In this document: in pieces, positions 22,705 through 34,230 of the stretch
How positions within the stretch are numbered: position 1 is the first letter of the stretch
Layout: each line of letters begins with the position of its first letter
From: Rhizomys pruinosus
Lineage: Eukaryota; Chordata; Mammalia; Rodentia; Spalacidae
Length of the DNA: 64,000 nt
Assembly (NCBI GenBank): GCA_009823505.1
Contig: VZQC01010550.1
Location: forward strand, 2,416,553-2,480,552
Reading direction: 5' to 3'
The notes under the pieces: generated by a model
Seen by the model: the letters and a program-made list of their open reading frames with translations, nothing else
What the model was told of the DNA's origin: nothing
Database searches by the model: none
Translations under genes and position numbers: made by a program

Positions 22705-23400
22705 AAATAGAGAGAAAAAAAACCTATTTAAATATTTGGATGAACAGAAAGAACTAAACCTCGACATCCATGGTTAACTGATTTTCATAAGGATGCCAAG
22801 ATAATTCAATAGAGAAAGAATACTACTTTTTTAAACAGTGTAAAAAAAAATAAAAAATAAAACACAGTGTAGGGATAACAACCTATGTAAAAAGAACCCA
22901 TTTAGATTCCAACCTAACATACAAAAAAATTAATTCAAGTGAATCCAAGATCTTAATGCAAAATTTAAACTAATAAAATAATCCTCAGAAATGGAGATGT
23001 AAATCATTTGTCCTTGGATTGGTGATGATATCGATTTTTTTTGTTTTTTTCTTTTTTTGTTCGTTTCGAGAAAGGGGTCCTCCTGGTAAGAGCTACCAGC
23101 CGCTTTCTGGAACTCACGTCTGTAGACCCAGGCTGGCCTTGCACTCACAAAGAGACGGCCTGCCTCGGCGCGGCTCCGCCAAGTGCTAGGACGTTAAAGG
23201 CGTGTGTCCCCAACCGCGGAGACACTCCTGGGCTAGTGATTTAAATCTCTTTTAGATGGAAAATCAAAACCAACAATTGGACAAAGAAAATGAACAAAGA
23301 ACTAGATTTCTTAGGCAAAATTAAAGGAAACTTCTAGAGGTCAAAAGCAATTAAGCACGAAATGAAAAACGAGAAATTTGAAGAAAGTTGTTAAAAAATC
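22705..23400 (+). repeat. Old L1 ORF2 remnant, sense, broken by indel-rich B1
   Basis: Sense L1M-like sequence (22705-23035 and 23255-23400) surrounds an antisense B1 (23041-23226) that has many extra bases relative to other B1 copies. The piece directly follows an ambiguous base at 22704. Confidence 0.5.
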
Positions 23401-23404
23401 AGTC

Positions 23405-24130
23405 TAAGCCGAGCGTGGTTGGCGCACGCCTTTACCTAGCGACTTGCGGGAAGGGCAGAGGCAGGTCGGATCCTTTGGTGAGTTCACAAGCCAGCCTGGT
23501 CTACAGACAAGTTCCAGGACAGCTGGGGCTCAGGGGAGACCCGTCTCAAAAAGAAGACCCCCGCCCCCCCCAAAAAAAAAGAAGAGAAAAATCAACACTG
23601 AAAGGGAATGATATATATACTATATAAACTATTAAAACTGGGGCGGGAGAGAAGTGGCCTAGCGGTTAAGAGCACCAAAGCTCCGTTACAGAGGATCCGG
23701 GGTTTCGATCCCCAGCAACCACACAGCGGCCCGAGAGCCGTGCCTGAAAACGGTACAATTTCCAGGAGAACTACTCACAGGTGTCCCAGGGGGAAATCAC
23801 CGAGACCCTCTTCTGACAGTCCGCGAGGACATTGCACGAACACGGGTGCACAGACCTGCATGCAGAACGTACATTGATACACATAGACCAAAGGAAAAAA
23901 ATTTAAAAAAACAAACAAAAAAAAAACTATTAAAACAGTAACAAGTAACCCAATTAAAAAATAATAGCCCAGCATGGTGTGGGCACGCTTGAATCCTAGC
24001 ACTCGGGAAGGCCAGAGGCAAGCGGATCTCTGTTTAGGTCAAGGACAAGCCTGGGTCTACAAGAATGAGCTCCAGGGTTAGCTGGACTAAGGGAGACCCG
24101 GTCACAAAAAGACCAAAAAAAAAAAAACAA
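23405..24130 (+). repeat. Indel-rich B1, B2 and B1 copies, sense
   Basis: B1 23405-23570, B2 23638-23905, B1 23966-24130. All are recognisable, but each has many single-base insertions not seen in the rest of the window. Confidence 0.8.
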
Positions 24131-24136
24131 AAAAAT

Positions 24137-24287
24137 TTTTTTTGGTCTTTTCGAGACAGGGTCTCCTTGTAGCCCCAGCTGTCCTGGAACTCACTCTGTA
24201 GACCAGGCTGGCCTTGAACTCACAAAGATCCGCCTGCCTCTGCCTCCCAAGTGCTAGGATTAAAGGCATGCGCCACCATGCCGGGCT
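24137..24287 (-). repeat. B1 SINE, antisense, clean copy
   Basis: Intact; abuts the tail of the preceding sense B1, forming an inverted pair. Confidence 0.92.
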
Positions 24288-24764
24288 TTATTTATTAATT
24301 TATTTTTATGAAGCAGAATTGGAGTTTTTCAGGAATAAAGTTTAACATAAGGGTCAGTGGAGAGAGAGGTGCTTAGGAAAAGGAGAGTACATTCCAGAGA
24401 GCATGGGTGTACTCTTCACAAGAGAATTGCTATGAACTAAGTTTTAAAGAGCAAAGAAGCTTCAGGTTTGATATATTAGGGTACTGTTGATTGAAACAAG
24501 TAAATATATTCATATAAGAATTTCTGTATGATCTTTAAAATCTTAGGAGCACGTCTTGGTTTAAATTTTTACATCATTGTATTTTGTGATCACATCTTTT
24601 GTGCATATTACTTGAAAATTATGAAAGAACCAACAGCCTCTAAACTTGTACTTAGTAAATTACAACTTTTCAAGATAATTTGGAAGTTTATGGAAAGGTT
24701 AAAATGAAGCGTCGTGGCTATTAATAGAAGTCTTCTCTAACTTAAAATCATTATTATTCAAATT
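24288..24764. other. Unique AT-rich intron
   Basis: No gene or SINE recognised. Confidence 0.4.
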
Positions 24765-27431
24765 GTTTAGAAGGATACAGATGGACGGAATTCTCCCAAA
24801 TTCCTTCTGTGAAGCCAGCATCACTCTAATATCAAAACCAGGCAAAGATACAACCAAAAAGGAGGACTATACACCCATCTCCTTAATGAACAAAGATGCA
24901 AAAATTCTAAACAAAATACTTGAAAATCGCATACAGACACACATCAAGAAGATCATCCATCATGACCAAGTTGGATTCATACCAGAAATGCAGGGATAGT
25001 TCAACATATGAAAATCAATAAATATCATCAAACATATAAATGGAATGAAAGACAAAAACCACACGATCATCTCAATTGACACAGAAAAAGCCTTTGACAA
25101 AATCCAGCATCCCTTCATGCTTAAAGTCCTAGAGGGAATTGGATTGGAGGGATCATTCCTCAATGTAATCAAAGCCATATATAGGAAACCCACAGCCAGT
25201 ATCATCCTAAATGGGGAAATGACAGAAGCATTCCCTTTAAAGGTAGGAATTAGGCAAGGCTGTCCCCTGTCACCACTCCTTTTCAATATAGTGCTTGAAA
25301 CACTTGCTAGGGCAATAAACAAGAAAAGAAAATTAAAGGAGTACTAATTGGAAAAGAAGAAGTCAAGCTATCCCTATTTGCTGATGATATGATTGTTTAC
25401 TTAAGGAATGCTAAAATCTCCACCAGAAAGCTCCTAGAAATGATTAAGAGCTTCAGTAAAGTGGCAGGATACAAATTAACCTAGAAAAATCAGTAGCCTT
25501 TATTTACACCAACAACAAGCAACTGAAGAATGAATACAAGGAGACCTTCCCACTCACAATAGCCTCAAAAACAATAAAATATTGCCAGGTATGGTGGTGC
25601 ACGCCTTTAATCCTAGCAATTGGGAGGCAGAGGCAGGAGGATCTTGGTGAGCTCAAGGCCAACCTGGTCTATAGAGTTAGTTCCAGGACAGCTGGGGCTA
25701 CAGGGAGACCCTCTCTCAAAAAGACCCCCCCCAAAAAAAATATCTAGGAAAAAACCTAACCAAAGATGCCAAAGATCTCTACAACAAAAAATTTGAACCC
25801 CTGAAGAAGGAAATTGAAGAAGACATCAGAAGATGGAAAAAAACCTCCCATGCTCATGGATTGGGAAAATTTGTATAGTAAAAATGTCCATTCTACCCAA
25901 ACTCTTGTACAGTTTTAATGCAATCCCAATTAAAATCCCCAAGAGCTTCTTCACAGGCTTGGAGAAAAAAGTCCTTAATTTCATTTGGAAAAACAAAAGA
26001 CCTGGAATAGCTGAAGCAACCCTGAGTGAAAAGAGCACTACAGGGGGGATCTGTATACCAGACTTCAAACTATACTACAGGGCTATAGTCATAAAAACAG
26101 CTTGGTACTGGCCCCAAAACAGACCTGTTGACCATTAGAACAAAACTGAAGATCCAAACCTGAGCACATACAATTTCAGCCACCTCATATTTGACAAGGG
26201 GGCCAAGAAGACACAATGGAGGAAAGAGAGCATCTTCAGCAAGTGGTGTTGGCAAAACTGGATCACCACTTGTAGAAGAATGAAATTAAACCCCTACCTC
26301 TCGCCCTGTACAAAAGTCAACTCCAGATGGATCAAAGACCTCCAAGTGAAACCCCAAACTCTGGAGGTGATAGAAGAAAAAGTTGGCAGCAGACTACAAG
26401 ACATAGGCGTAGGAAAAGACTTCCTAAATTAGACAGCAGCTGCGCAAGAATTAAGGTAGACAATTGACGAAATAGGACCTCATTAAACTCAAAAGCTTCT
26501 GTACTTCAAAAGAAACAGTCAAGGAAATGAAGAGAAAACCCACAGAGTGGGAGGAAACCTTCACTGCATATACGTCTGACAAAGCATTGATCTCCAGAGT
26601 ATACAAAACTACTCAAACGAAGAAGAAAGAAAACAAATGAATCACTCAAAAGATGGAGCAAAGAGTTGAACAGAGACTTCACAAGTAAGGAATTAGAGAT
26701 GGCTGAGAAACATCTTAAAACGTGTTCAACCTCACTAATAATTAGGGAAATGCAAATTAAAACTACTTTAAGATATCCTCTCACTCCGATAAGATTGGCT
26801 AGGATCAAGAAAACAAATGATACCAAGTGCTGGAGAGGTTGTGGGGAAAGGGGAACACTCATTCACTGCTGGTGGGGTTATAACTGGTACAGCCACTATG
26901 GAAAGCAGTGTGGAAAACCCTTGGAAAACTCAAAATGAGCTTACCACCTGACCCAGTCATACCATTCCTGGGTATATATCCATAAGACTCATCTTACCAC
27001 AGAGGTACATCACAGCTATATTTATTGCAGCTCTGTTCACAATAGCAAAAAGCTGGAACCAACCCAAATGCCCCTCAGCTAACAAGTGGATAGAGAAAAT
27101 GTGGTACGTCTACACAGTGGAGTTCTATGCAGCACTAAAAAAGACATCATGAACTTTGCAGGTAAATGGATGGAACTAGAAGATACTATGTTAAGTGAAG
27201 TAACACAGTCCCAGAAAAACAAATGACGAATGGTATCCCTCATCTGTGGATGCTAGCACCAATAACCTAGCTGTAAATATTTCTTTTGGGAGTGATGCAT
27301 ATTGGAAAGAACAACAACACCAGCAACAGAAAAAACTGCATCAAAGAACTGACTGAAATGGTGAATCTGGTGGGGTGGGGGGATTGGGAGAGGGATACCA
27401 GTCTATATTCGATTTGTAGCGCTAATTCTTT

Positions 27432-27466
<35 letters not shown>

Positions 27467-27497
27467 TATATATACTAAAAATAAAATAAATTTTTAA
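24765..27497 (+). mobile_element. 5'-truncated L1 (ORF2 3' part), inactive, with B1 insert
   Basis: About 2.7 kb of rodent L1 in sense. It covers the reverse-transcriptase region onward to the 3' end: the catalytic FADD motif is encoded at 25377-25388, and the element ends in a TA run and AAAT-type tail near 27430-27495. Conceptual translation is broken by several stops and frame changes (for example after 24998 and 25346), and a sense B1 (25584-25740) interrupts it. The 5' part, ORF1 and the endonuclease region are missing. It is a dead-on-arrival copy in the PBRM1 intron. Confidence 0.93.
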
Positions 27498-27599
27498 ATC
27501 TGCTCTAAAAGAGTATCATGAACGTCACCCAGTGCATGAGTAAGGCCATTTTTGCTGTCCTTTATTCCTATTCTCTTTTTTTTTTAATCACATGTTTGT

Positions 27600-28107
27600 T
27601 TGTTTGGGCCCACACATGCTACAGTATGTGTGCCTGGAGATCAAGAACAACTTGGAGGGGTCAGTTCTCTCCTTCCACCTTCTGGGGCCCAGGATTTGCC
27701 TGTCAAGCCAGTCTCATTCATTTTTTTTGTTTTGTTTTTATTTCCTTTCTTTTTTTTTTTTTTAAACGGGGTCTTAGTATGTAACACTGGCCTGGAACTC
27801 ATTGAGATTTATTTTTATTGCCTCCCAAGTGCTGGGATTAAAGGCGTGTGCCACCATGCCCAACTTTGAATTTATTATTATTAGTAGTAGTAGTATTTAT
27901 ATTATTAGTATTTATATGTGTATGAGTGTATTGGCTGAATGTGTGTAAGTGCACCCATGTCGTGTAATGCCTGCACAGATCATACAAGGGTGTTGGGTCC
28001 TGTGGAACTGGAGTTATGGATGGTTGTTAGTCTCCCTGTAGTGCTGGGAATCAAACTCGGATCCTCTGCAAGAGCCATCTTAACCACTGAGCCATCTCTC
28101 CTGCCCT
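27600..28107 (-). repeat. SINE fragments: tRNA-like piece, short B1 and B2
   Basis: A possible SINE fragment at 27600-27720, a shortened B1 at 27765-27866, and a B2 at 27890-28107 that ends 40 bp before the exon at 28150. Confidence 0.65.
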
Positions 28108-28149
28108 TTGAATTTCTTTTTTTTAAGCCAAGTAATTTTATCTTGACAG

Positions 28150-28235
28150 GATGCCAATTCAATTAAAAAAATATTTTATATGAAAAAGGCAGAAATTGAA
28201 CATCATGAGATGACTAAGTCAAATCTTCGAATAAG
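28150..28235 (+). CDS. PBRM1: PBRM1 exon: last helix of bromodomain 2 and linker
   Basis: 86 nt, 28 codons plus two bases (AG) of a split codon; acceptor tttatcttgacag, donor gtgagttt. Human residues ~272-300. The peptide DANSIKKIFYMKKAEIEHHE then MTKSNLRI is the alpha-C helix of BD2 and the start of the BD2-BD3 linker. Human reads MAKSSLRM here. The dangling AG can be completed by T of the exon at 30668 (giving Ser, in frame) or by G of the candidate cassette exon at 28851 (giving Arg, as in the longer mammalian isoform). Confidence 0.96.
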
Positions 28236-28850
28236 GTGAGTTTTAAATATCCTTTACTGTGCCTTTATAGTTACTGAATTTTTTTTTAGCTAGTAAAATT
28301 AATACAGTGAAAAACAGATTATATATTGTGCTTCCAAAAGAGTAAACTATCTAGTTGTTTCATTGTTGCTGAAGAGTGTTATTTGAAAAGATGTCATGCA
28401 TATCCTATACAAAATATATAGTATATATTTTCATATATGTTTGCAAGAAGGATGTTTAGTAAGAAGTTCTTAAGTCTCATTCTGGTTTTTTGTTTGTTAG
28501 GACTTTATCTTTGAACTAGTTTCAGCTCTGGTATTCCATTTCCTCTGATAGGACATGGAGATGTTGAAACTCTTTTCAATGCTTTTTTGTGGCCCTCATG
28601 TTTGTTTCAGTACCGTGTCCTCTGGTTCTATAGTCACATGGTTCTTCAGGACTAGTCCTGCTCCCATTTTTTTTCTTTCCCCCACCAGATCCTGACACAG
28701 AACTGCTATATAGTAGAGGTTCAGAAATATTTGTCATTTCTTTTAGAAGAAAATAGTCTCCTTTTTGTGTACCCAGCATTCTGATTTTTAGTTATTGAGT
28801 CTGTGAGGCTTTTGTTTTGTTTTGTTTTTTTTCATCTTATCTCTGGATAG
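28236..28850. other. Unique intron between BD2 exon and cassette candidate
   Basis: No SINE seen. A GTTTT-rich stretch precedes the cassette acceptor. Confidence 0.45.
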
Positions 28851-28903
28851 GACGACTTTAAATTTGGCTGCAGCCAGGCTGACTGGTCCTTCGCACAGTA
28901 AAG
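28851..28903 (+). CDS. PBRM1: PBRM1 candidate cassette exon in BD2-BD3 linker (GC donor)
   Basis: 53 nt with acceptor tctctggatag and a non-canonical but well-formed GC donor (AAAG followed by gcaagtat). With the AG of the previous exon it reads R-TTLNLAAARLTGPSHSK-G, clearly matching the RT..NLAAARLTGPSHSKG segment of the longer mammalian PBRM1 isoforms (human residues ~300-318). In those isoforms the following residues (SLGEERNPTSKYY) and a split Arg restore the frame. I could not find the matching ~43 nt before the next exon at 30668. Spliced directly to 30668, the 53 nt would shift the frame. An alternative GT donor at 28916 also gives a frameshift. Either the partner microexon is present but unrecognised or lost, or this exon is a decaying or poison cassette. 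Exon identity is good; its use is uncertain. Confidence 0.7.
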
Positions 28904-29007
28904 GCAAGTATATTGGTGAGAGTTTAGTCTGAGAGCTGACCTTAGGGCACACTAGCCTGATGGCTATCCTGAAGTAATATTTTTAGGCTCTTGAAGAATT
29001 TATCAGG

Positions 29008-29042
<35 letters not shown>

Positions 29043-29175
29043 GTTTTTTCGAGACAGGGTCTCCCTGTAGTCCCAGCTGTCCTGGAACTTACTCTGTAGA
29101 CCAGGCTGGCCTTGAACTCACCTGCCTCTGCCTCCCAAGTGCTAGGATTAAACGTGTGCGCCACCACGCCCAGCT
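29008..29175 (-). repeat. B1 SINE with long poly-T and target-site duplication
   Basis: tcaggtgattt is present at both ends (about 29002 and 29175). Confidence 0.92.
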
Positions 29176-29223
29176 TCAGGTGATTTATTTTAAAAGGTTG
29201 AGATAAAGAGCTGGGCATGGACT

Positions 29224-29343
29224 GAGGCCAGGAGGATTGTGAGTTCAAGGCCAGTTTGTGTTACATATGGAGACCCTGTCGATGAGGCCAGGAGGATTGT
29301 GAGTTCAAGGCCAGTTTGTGTTCCATATGGAGACCCTGTCGAA
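29224..29343 (+). repeat. 60-bp tandem duplication of a B1 piece
   Basis: Two adjacent 60-bp units (starting gaggccaggaggattgtgag) differ by one base inside the repeat (ttacatatgg and ttccatatgg). Confidence 0.95.
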
Positions 29344-29654
29344 GGTAACAAAGTAGTTTGAGTTCTAAGGTAGACCTTTCCTTGCTTCTCAAAAACTCTC
29401 AGGCATTCTCAAGTAGTGTTTAATGTTAGTTAAAAATAAAATGTGGCATTACTTATTTATGTTAAATAAATTTTGTGTTCATAATAGAATTTGTTACTCT
29501 AAAATATGAATGTCTTAGGAGAGAATAACTAACTAAATCCTCCTTTATCTAAACTGATAATAGTTTGCTGCATTTACATGAAAAACCAACTACAGTAGTC
29601 TACTCCAGGCTTTTTGCCACTGCTTTCTCTTTCTTTTTTTTTTTTTGTAAGATT

Positions 29655-30240
29655 TTTTTTTTTAATTTATTTTGTATGTATATGAATGTACTGTCTGCGT
29701 GTAGGTTTGTGCACCCGTGTCATGCAGTGCCTCAGAGGGCAGAAGAGGGTGTCAGAGTCCCCTGGAACTGGAGTCAAAAGATGGTTCTTAGCCGCCATGT
29801 GGGTGCTGGGGATTGAACCCGGTCCTCTGCAAGAGCAGTCAGCGCTCTTAACTGCTAGGCCATCTCTCCAGCTCCAAGATTTATTTTTTATATGTATGAG
29901 TGTTTTATCTGCACATATGTGTGTATCACCTGTGTTCCTGGTCACCCAAGAGGTCAGAAGAAGGCATCACATCCCCTGGAATTGGAGTTAGAGATTGTGA
30001 TCCACCTTGTAGATGCTGGGAATCTAACCCATGTCTTCTGCAGGAAAAATCACTGGGCCTTCTCACCAGCTTGTTTGTTTGTTTGTTTGTTTGTTTATTC
30101 TTTTTGAGACAGGATCTTCCTGTAGCCACGACTGGCCTGGAACTCACTATATAGATCAGGCTGGGCTCAGTTTTACAGAGATCCGCCTGCCCCTGCCTTT
30201 CAAGTGCTAGGATTAAAGGCATGTGCCACAAGCACAGCCT
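29655..30240 (-). repeat. Two B2 SINEs, GTTT run and B1, antisense
   Basis: B2 29655-29876 without the 17-bp duplication, diverged B2 29877-30070, (GTTT)n 30071-30097, B1 30098-30240. Confidence 0.82.
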
Positions 30241-30293
30241 TCTCTTTTTTGAGAAGAAAGAAAATCCCATTTTTTTTTGCTAAGACTGATTAT

Positions 30294-30510
30294 GAGGGGG
30301 CTAGAGAGCTGGCTCAGTGGTTAAGAGCAGTTGCTGCTCTTCTAGAGTACAGGAGTTTAGTTTCCACCACCCACATCAGATAGCTCGCAACTACTTGTAA
30401 TTCTAGCTCCAGGGGATCCAATGTCTTCTGGTCTCTGTAGTCACCTGTGTACATGTGACATGCACTCACACAGACACATACTTAAAAATAGATAAAAATA
30501 ATGTAAAAAA
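30294..30510 (+). repeat. B2 SINE, sense, with target-site duplication
   Basis: actgattatga at 30283-30293 and 30511-30521. Confidence 0.9.
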
Positions 30511-30667
30511 ACTGATTATGATTAATTTTAAGTACAAACTAAGGAGGCAATTGATAGAAATTATTTTTTCTTTGATATTAATGTTTTGCTAATTACATTT
30601 ATTTCTTTAAGGTCTGTATGTAAGTAAATCAGAATCTGTGTCTTCTAATTGCTCGTTTTCCTTGCAG

Positions 30668-30759
30668 TAATAAAAGAGCAGTCCAAGGAGGTCGCTTATC
30701 AGCAATTACCATGGCTCTTCAGTATGGCTCAGAAAGTGAAGAGGATGCTGCTTTAGCTG
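30668..30759 (+). CDS. PBRM1: PBRM1 exon: linker before bromodomain 3
   Basis: 92 nt: one base, 30 codons, one base. Acceptor gttttccttgcag, donor gtaggtat. Human residues ~333-363. The peptide NKRAVQGGRLSAITMALQYG then SESEEDAALA is the serine/acid-rich linker ahead of BD3. Its first base T completes AG from the exon at 28150 to Ser, so skipping the cassette keeps the frame. Its last G joins CT of the next exon to Ala. Sequence is identical to remembered human and mouse. Confidence 0.97.
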
Positions 30760-30954
30760 GTAGGTATTAGAGTGTGATCTTTGGGCTGAGGAAAGTTACA
30801 ATGACGTTGCCCTTTCCTGGAGTTAATTTTTTTGTTTTTGTTTTGTTTTTTAAGGAAATATTTTGTTGCATTTGATAGTCTCAGGTTGAGAAAATTCTCA
30901 AAGGCTAATTGCTATATTTGTGTTTAAGTTCATATCTGATAAACAGGTAACAAC

Positions 30955-31332
30955 TTCTGCTGGAGAGGGAGAGGCTCAGTAATTAAGAACACTGGCTGTT
31001 CTTGTAGAGGAACCAGGTTTGGTTTCCAGTGCCCTCTTTTGACCTCTGAAGGCATTGGACACATTGGTACACTTACATACATGCAAGCAAAACACTCATA
31101 TACATAAAATAAAAATAAATAAATAGGCCTGGCGAGGTTGCACACACCTTTAATCCCAGCACTCGGGAGGCAGACGGATCTCTTGAGTTCAAGGACAGCC
31201 TGGTGTACATAATGAGTTCCAGCACAGCTAGAGCTATAGGGAGGCCCTGTCTCAAAAAGACAAAAGATGGATGGATGGATGGATGGATTGGATAGATAAA
31301 TAAATAAATAAAATAAATAAATAAATAAATAT
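30955..31332 (+). repeat. B2, B1 and TGGA/AAAT microsatellites
   Basis: B2 30955-31125 (internally deleted), B1 31128-31266, then (TGGA)n and (AAAT)n. Confidence 0.82.
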
Positions 31333-31559
31333 TTAAAGGATAAGGAACTTGAACATAGAAGAGTAGAGATGTAGCAGATAAATACTAACTAAAGAGTAAA
31401 AAATTATAATTTCCAAACAGCTATAGCTAAATTTTCTGATAGGTGGATATTCAAACATAGATATAAGACAAACAAGATTCACTCATAGTGGTAAAAGGCT
31501 TATTTCTTTTGGACAATAAATTGCAAAACCGTTCTAAATATATAAAACAAGCAGAAGGA

Positions 31560-32018
31560 ATTTTTTTTTTTTTTTTTTTTTNTCCGGAGTGTTGGGATTA
31601 AGTGCATGTACCACCATGCCTGGCCTAAGATGGTTCTTAGCCATCATGTGGGTGCTAGGAATCAAACCCAGGTCCTCTGTAAGGAGCAGTCAGTGCTCTT
31701 AACTGCTGGCCCATCTCTCCAGCCCTGGAAAATTTATTTTAAAAGTTGAAAATACTATCTTTTTTTTTTTTTTGTCTTTTTGAGATAGGGCCCTCCCTAT
31801 AGCCCCAGCTGTCCTGGAACTCACTCTGTAGACCAGGCTGGCCTTGAACTCAGAAAGATCTGCCTGCCTCTACCTCCTGAGTGCTAGGATTAAAGGCGTG
31901 CGCCACCACGCCTGGCTTAAAGATGGTTCTTAGCTGCCATGTGGGTGCTGGGAATTGAACCCGGGTCCTCTGCAAGAGCAGTTGGTGCTCTTAACCACTG
32001 AGCCATCTCTCCAGCCCC
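31560..32018 (-). repeat. Two copies of a fused B2-head/B1 SINE, antisense
   Basis: In both copies (31560-31728 and 31755-32018) an antisense B1 runs straight into the tRNA-like half of a B2, at the junction ggctta(a)agatggttctta. The first copy is missing most of its B1 and has an ambiguous base at 31582. Confidence 0.85.
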
Positions 32019-32477
32019 AAGATAACATTTATTAAAGTGCATTATTTATGCTCACAGTTTTGGCGGTTCTAGTTCATGATGAGTCACACCTGTTTCTTTT
32101 ACTCCTGTGTCAAGGCAGCACATCATAGTAGGAGCTTGTGATGGAGCAAAGCCATTTACCTTACATTGAAGTGAAAGCCAGAAAGAAGTAGGGTCTCATT
32201 ATCTCCTTCAAGTGCATGCCCCAGTGACTCCCAGTAGGCCTCACTTGTTGCTATTCCCACCACCTTCCTCACATTGGTCCCCTTCCAAGTTTCTACCACC
32301 TCTCTAATGGTGCCACCTTGAGGAGCAACCCTTTTAACACATGTCTCTTTGAGAGATATTATAGATCTTAAATGTAGCACTACATGCTGGAGTCTTTAAA
32401 CAGTGCAACTTTTGCAGTTTATTTTTATTATTTCTAGACAATTTTTTTCTCAACATGGAATTACACTAAGCATATAT
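32019..32477. other. Unique intron
   Basis: No gene or SINE recognised. Confidence 0.4.
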
Positions 32478-32935
32478 TTTTTTTAATTTTATTTATTTTT
32501 GTATGTATGTGAATGTCTTGTCTGCGTGTATGTTTGTGCACCCATGTCATGCAATGCCGCGGAGGTCAGAAGAGGGTGTCAGATTCCCCTGGAACTGGAG
32601 TTCTCCTGGAATTGGAGTTACAGACGGTTCTTAGCCACTATGTGGGTGCTGGGGATCGAACGTGGGTCCTCTGCAAGAGCAGTCGGTGCTCTTAACCGCT
32701 AGGGTATCTCTCCAGCCCCAGCATATATTTTTTAAGATTTGTTTTTATTTATGTGTTTGTATCTGGGTGAGTTTATGCTATACGTGATAAGGTCTTTGTG
32801 GAGGCCAGAAGATGACATCTATTGCCCTAGAGATGGAGTTACAGGAGCTGCCTAATGTAGCTGCTGGGAACTGAACTTGGGTCCTCTGGAAGACCAGCAA
32901 ACACTGTTAACCACTAAACCATCTCTCCAGCACCT
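32478..32935 (-). repeat. Young B2 and old B2, antisense
   Basis: Young copy 32478-32719 with agcatatatttttt on both sides; diverged copy 32735-32935. Confidence 0.88.
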
Positions 32936-32963
32936 ACACTAAGCCATGTGTAATATTATCTTT

Positions 32964-33320
32964 GAGCCAGACGTGGTGGCGCATGCCTTTAATCCTACCA
33001 GTCGGGGAGGCAGAGGCAATCAAATCTTTGTGAGTTCAAGGCCAGCCTGGTCTACAGAGTGAGTTCCAGGACAGCTGGGGCTACAGGGAGACCCTGTATC
33101 AAAAAGACAAAAATGGGGGGGGGGTTGGAGAGATGGCCTAGCGGTTAAGAACACTGACTGCTCTTGCAGAGGACCCGGGTTCGATCCCCAGCACCCACAT
33201 GGGGTCTTTAACTCCAGTTCCAGGGGAATCCGACACCCTCTTCTGACCTCCGCGGCATTGCACAACATGGGTGCACAAACCTACATGCAGACAGTACATT
33301 CATACACATAAATTTTAAAA
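32964..33320 (+). repeat. B1 followed by internally deleted B2, sense
   Basis: B1 32964-33110; B2 33120-33320 lacks the stretch around the 17-bp duplication. Confidence 0.88.
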
Positions 33321-33369
33321 AAGATTATCTTTAATGAAGAATAGACAGTTCTTTTAAAATTATTTTAAA

Positions 33370-33645
33370 ACCTGTACATAGTAGCACCTGCCTATATTCC
33401 CAGCACTTGGGAGGCAGACACTTGCTACTGTAAGTTCAAGGCCACCCAGGTGTACATTAGTGAGACCTTTTCTGGAAAACGTAAGTAAATAAAAATTATT
33501 TTCAGTTGAGTGTGGTTGGGCTTACCTGTATTCTAGCACTCATGAAGCTGAAGCAAGGAGATTTCCATGAGCTTGGGGTCAGCTTGGGTTACATAATGAG
33601 TTGTAGCCCATCTTGGGCAACAATGTAGGCACTACTTGCGAACAA
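33370..33645 (+). repeat. Two diverged B1-like SINEs
   Basis: cagcacttgggaggcagaca and tctagcactcatgaagctga mark two old copies, at 33370-33480 and 33505-33645. Confidence 0.55.
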
Positions 33646-33703
33646 AGAAAAAGGAGCTTTACAGTGTTGGTTCCCTTATAAGTACATTTTTTTGTCTTTC
33701 CAG

Positions 33704-33917
33704 CTGCACGTTATGAAGAAGGGGAGTCAGAAGCAGAGAGCATCACTTCCTTTATGGATGTTTCAAGTCCTTTTTATCAGCTTTATGACACAGTTAGGAG
33801 CTGTCGGAATAACCAAGGGCAGTTAATAGCTGAACCTTTTCTCCATTTGCCTTCAAAGAAAAAATACCCAGATTATTATCAGCAGATTAAAATGCCCATA
33901 TCACTTCAACAGATCAG
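33704..33917 (+). CDS. PBRM1: PBRM1 exon: first half of bromodomain 3
   Basis: 214 nt: two bases, 70 codons, two bases. Acceptor ttttttgtctttccag, donor gtaagaat. Human residues ~364-434. It encodes ARYEEGESEAESITSFMDVS and then the alpha-Z helix and ZA loop of BD3, with LPSKKKYPDYYQQIKMPISL. Differences from human as I recall it: SSPF for SNPF, and FLHLPS where human has FYHLPS and mouse FFHLPS. The PDYY motif is intact. The frame is open throughout. Confidence 0.97.
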
Positions 33918-34117
33918 GTAAGAATGCTTCTACATTACTTTGTATAAATGTGTTTTCTTGTAGTTGAGCTTGCACATATATATTTCTTCCTAAAACAGAT
34001 GAGGATATTAAAAGCAAAAATTTTTACTTCAATTTTAAGCATCTGTCTTATAACTAAGAGAAAAAAAATCTTATGTTTACACTGTTTTGCTTTGTTTTTG
34101 GTTTTGTTTTTGTTTCT

Positions 34118-34230
34118 CTTTTTGAGACAAGATCTCACTAGGTAGTCCTGGTTAGCTTAGAACTCACTATGTAGCTCAGGCTGGCATTGAACTAACAGAG
34201 ATTCATCTGTTTCTGTCTTGTGAGATTTAA
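34118..34230 (-). repeat. Old B1, antisense
   Basis: tttttgagacaagatctcac to attgaactaacagagattca. Confidence 0.6.

Noticed and set aside
21270..23400. Twin-priming (5' inversion) L1 formed by the antisense and sense pieces meeting at 22704
   Set aside because: The junction coincides with a C-run and an ambiguous base, and the two pieces seem to come from independent old copies, so the geometry cannot be trusted.
24763..26938. Reverse-transcriptase-like ORFs as a possible gene
   Set aside because: They are pieces of a 5'-truncated L1 with stops, frameshifts and a B1 insertion; not a functional gene.
28904..30667. Search for the missing 43-nt partner of the cassette exon, including a short AG...GT interval at 28986-29006
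   Set aside because: That interval has an in-frame stop and does not match the expected SLGEERNPTSKYY segment; no other candidate was seen.
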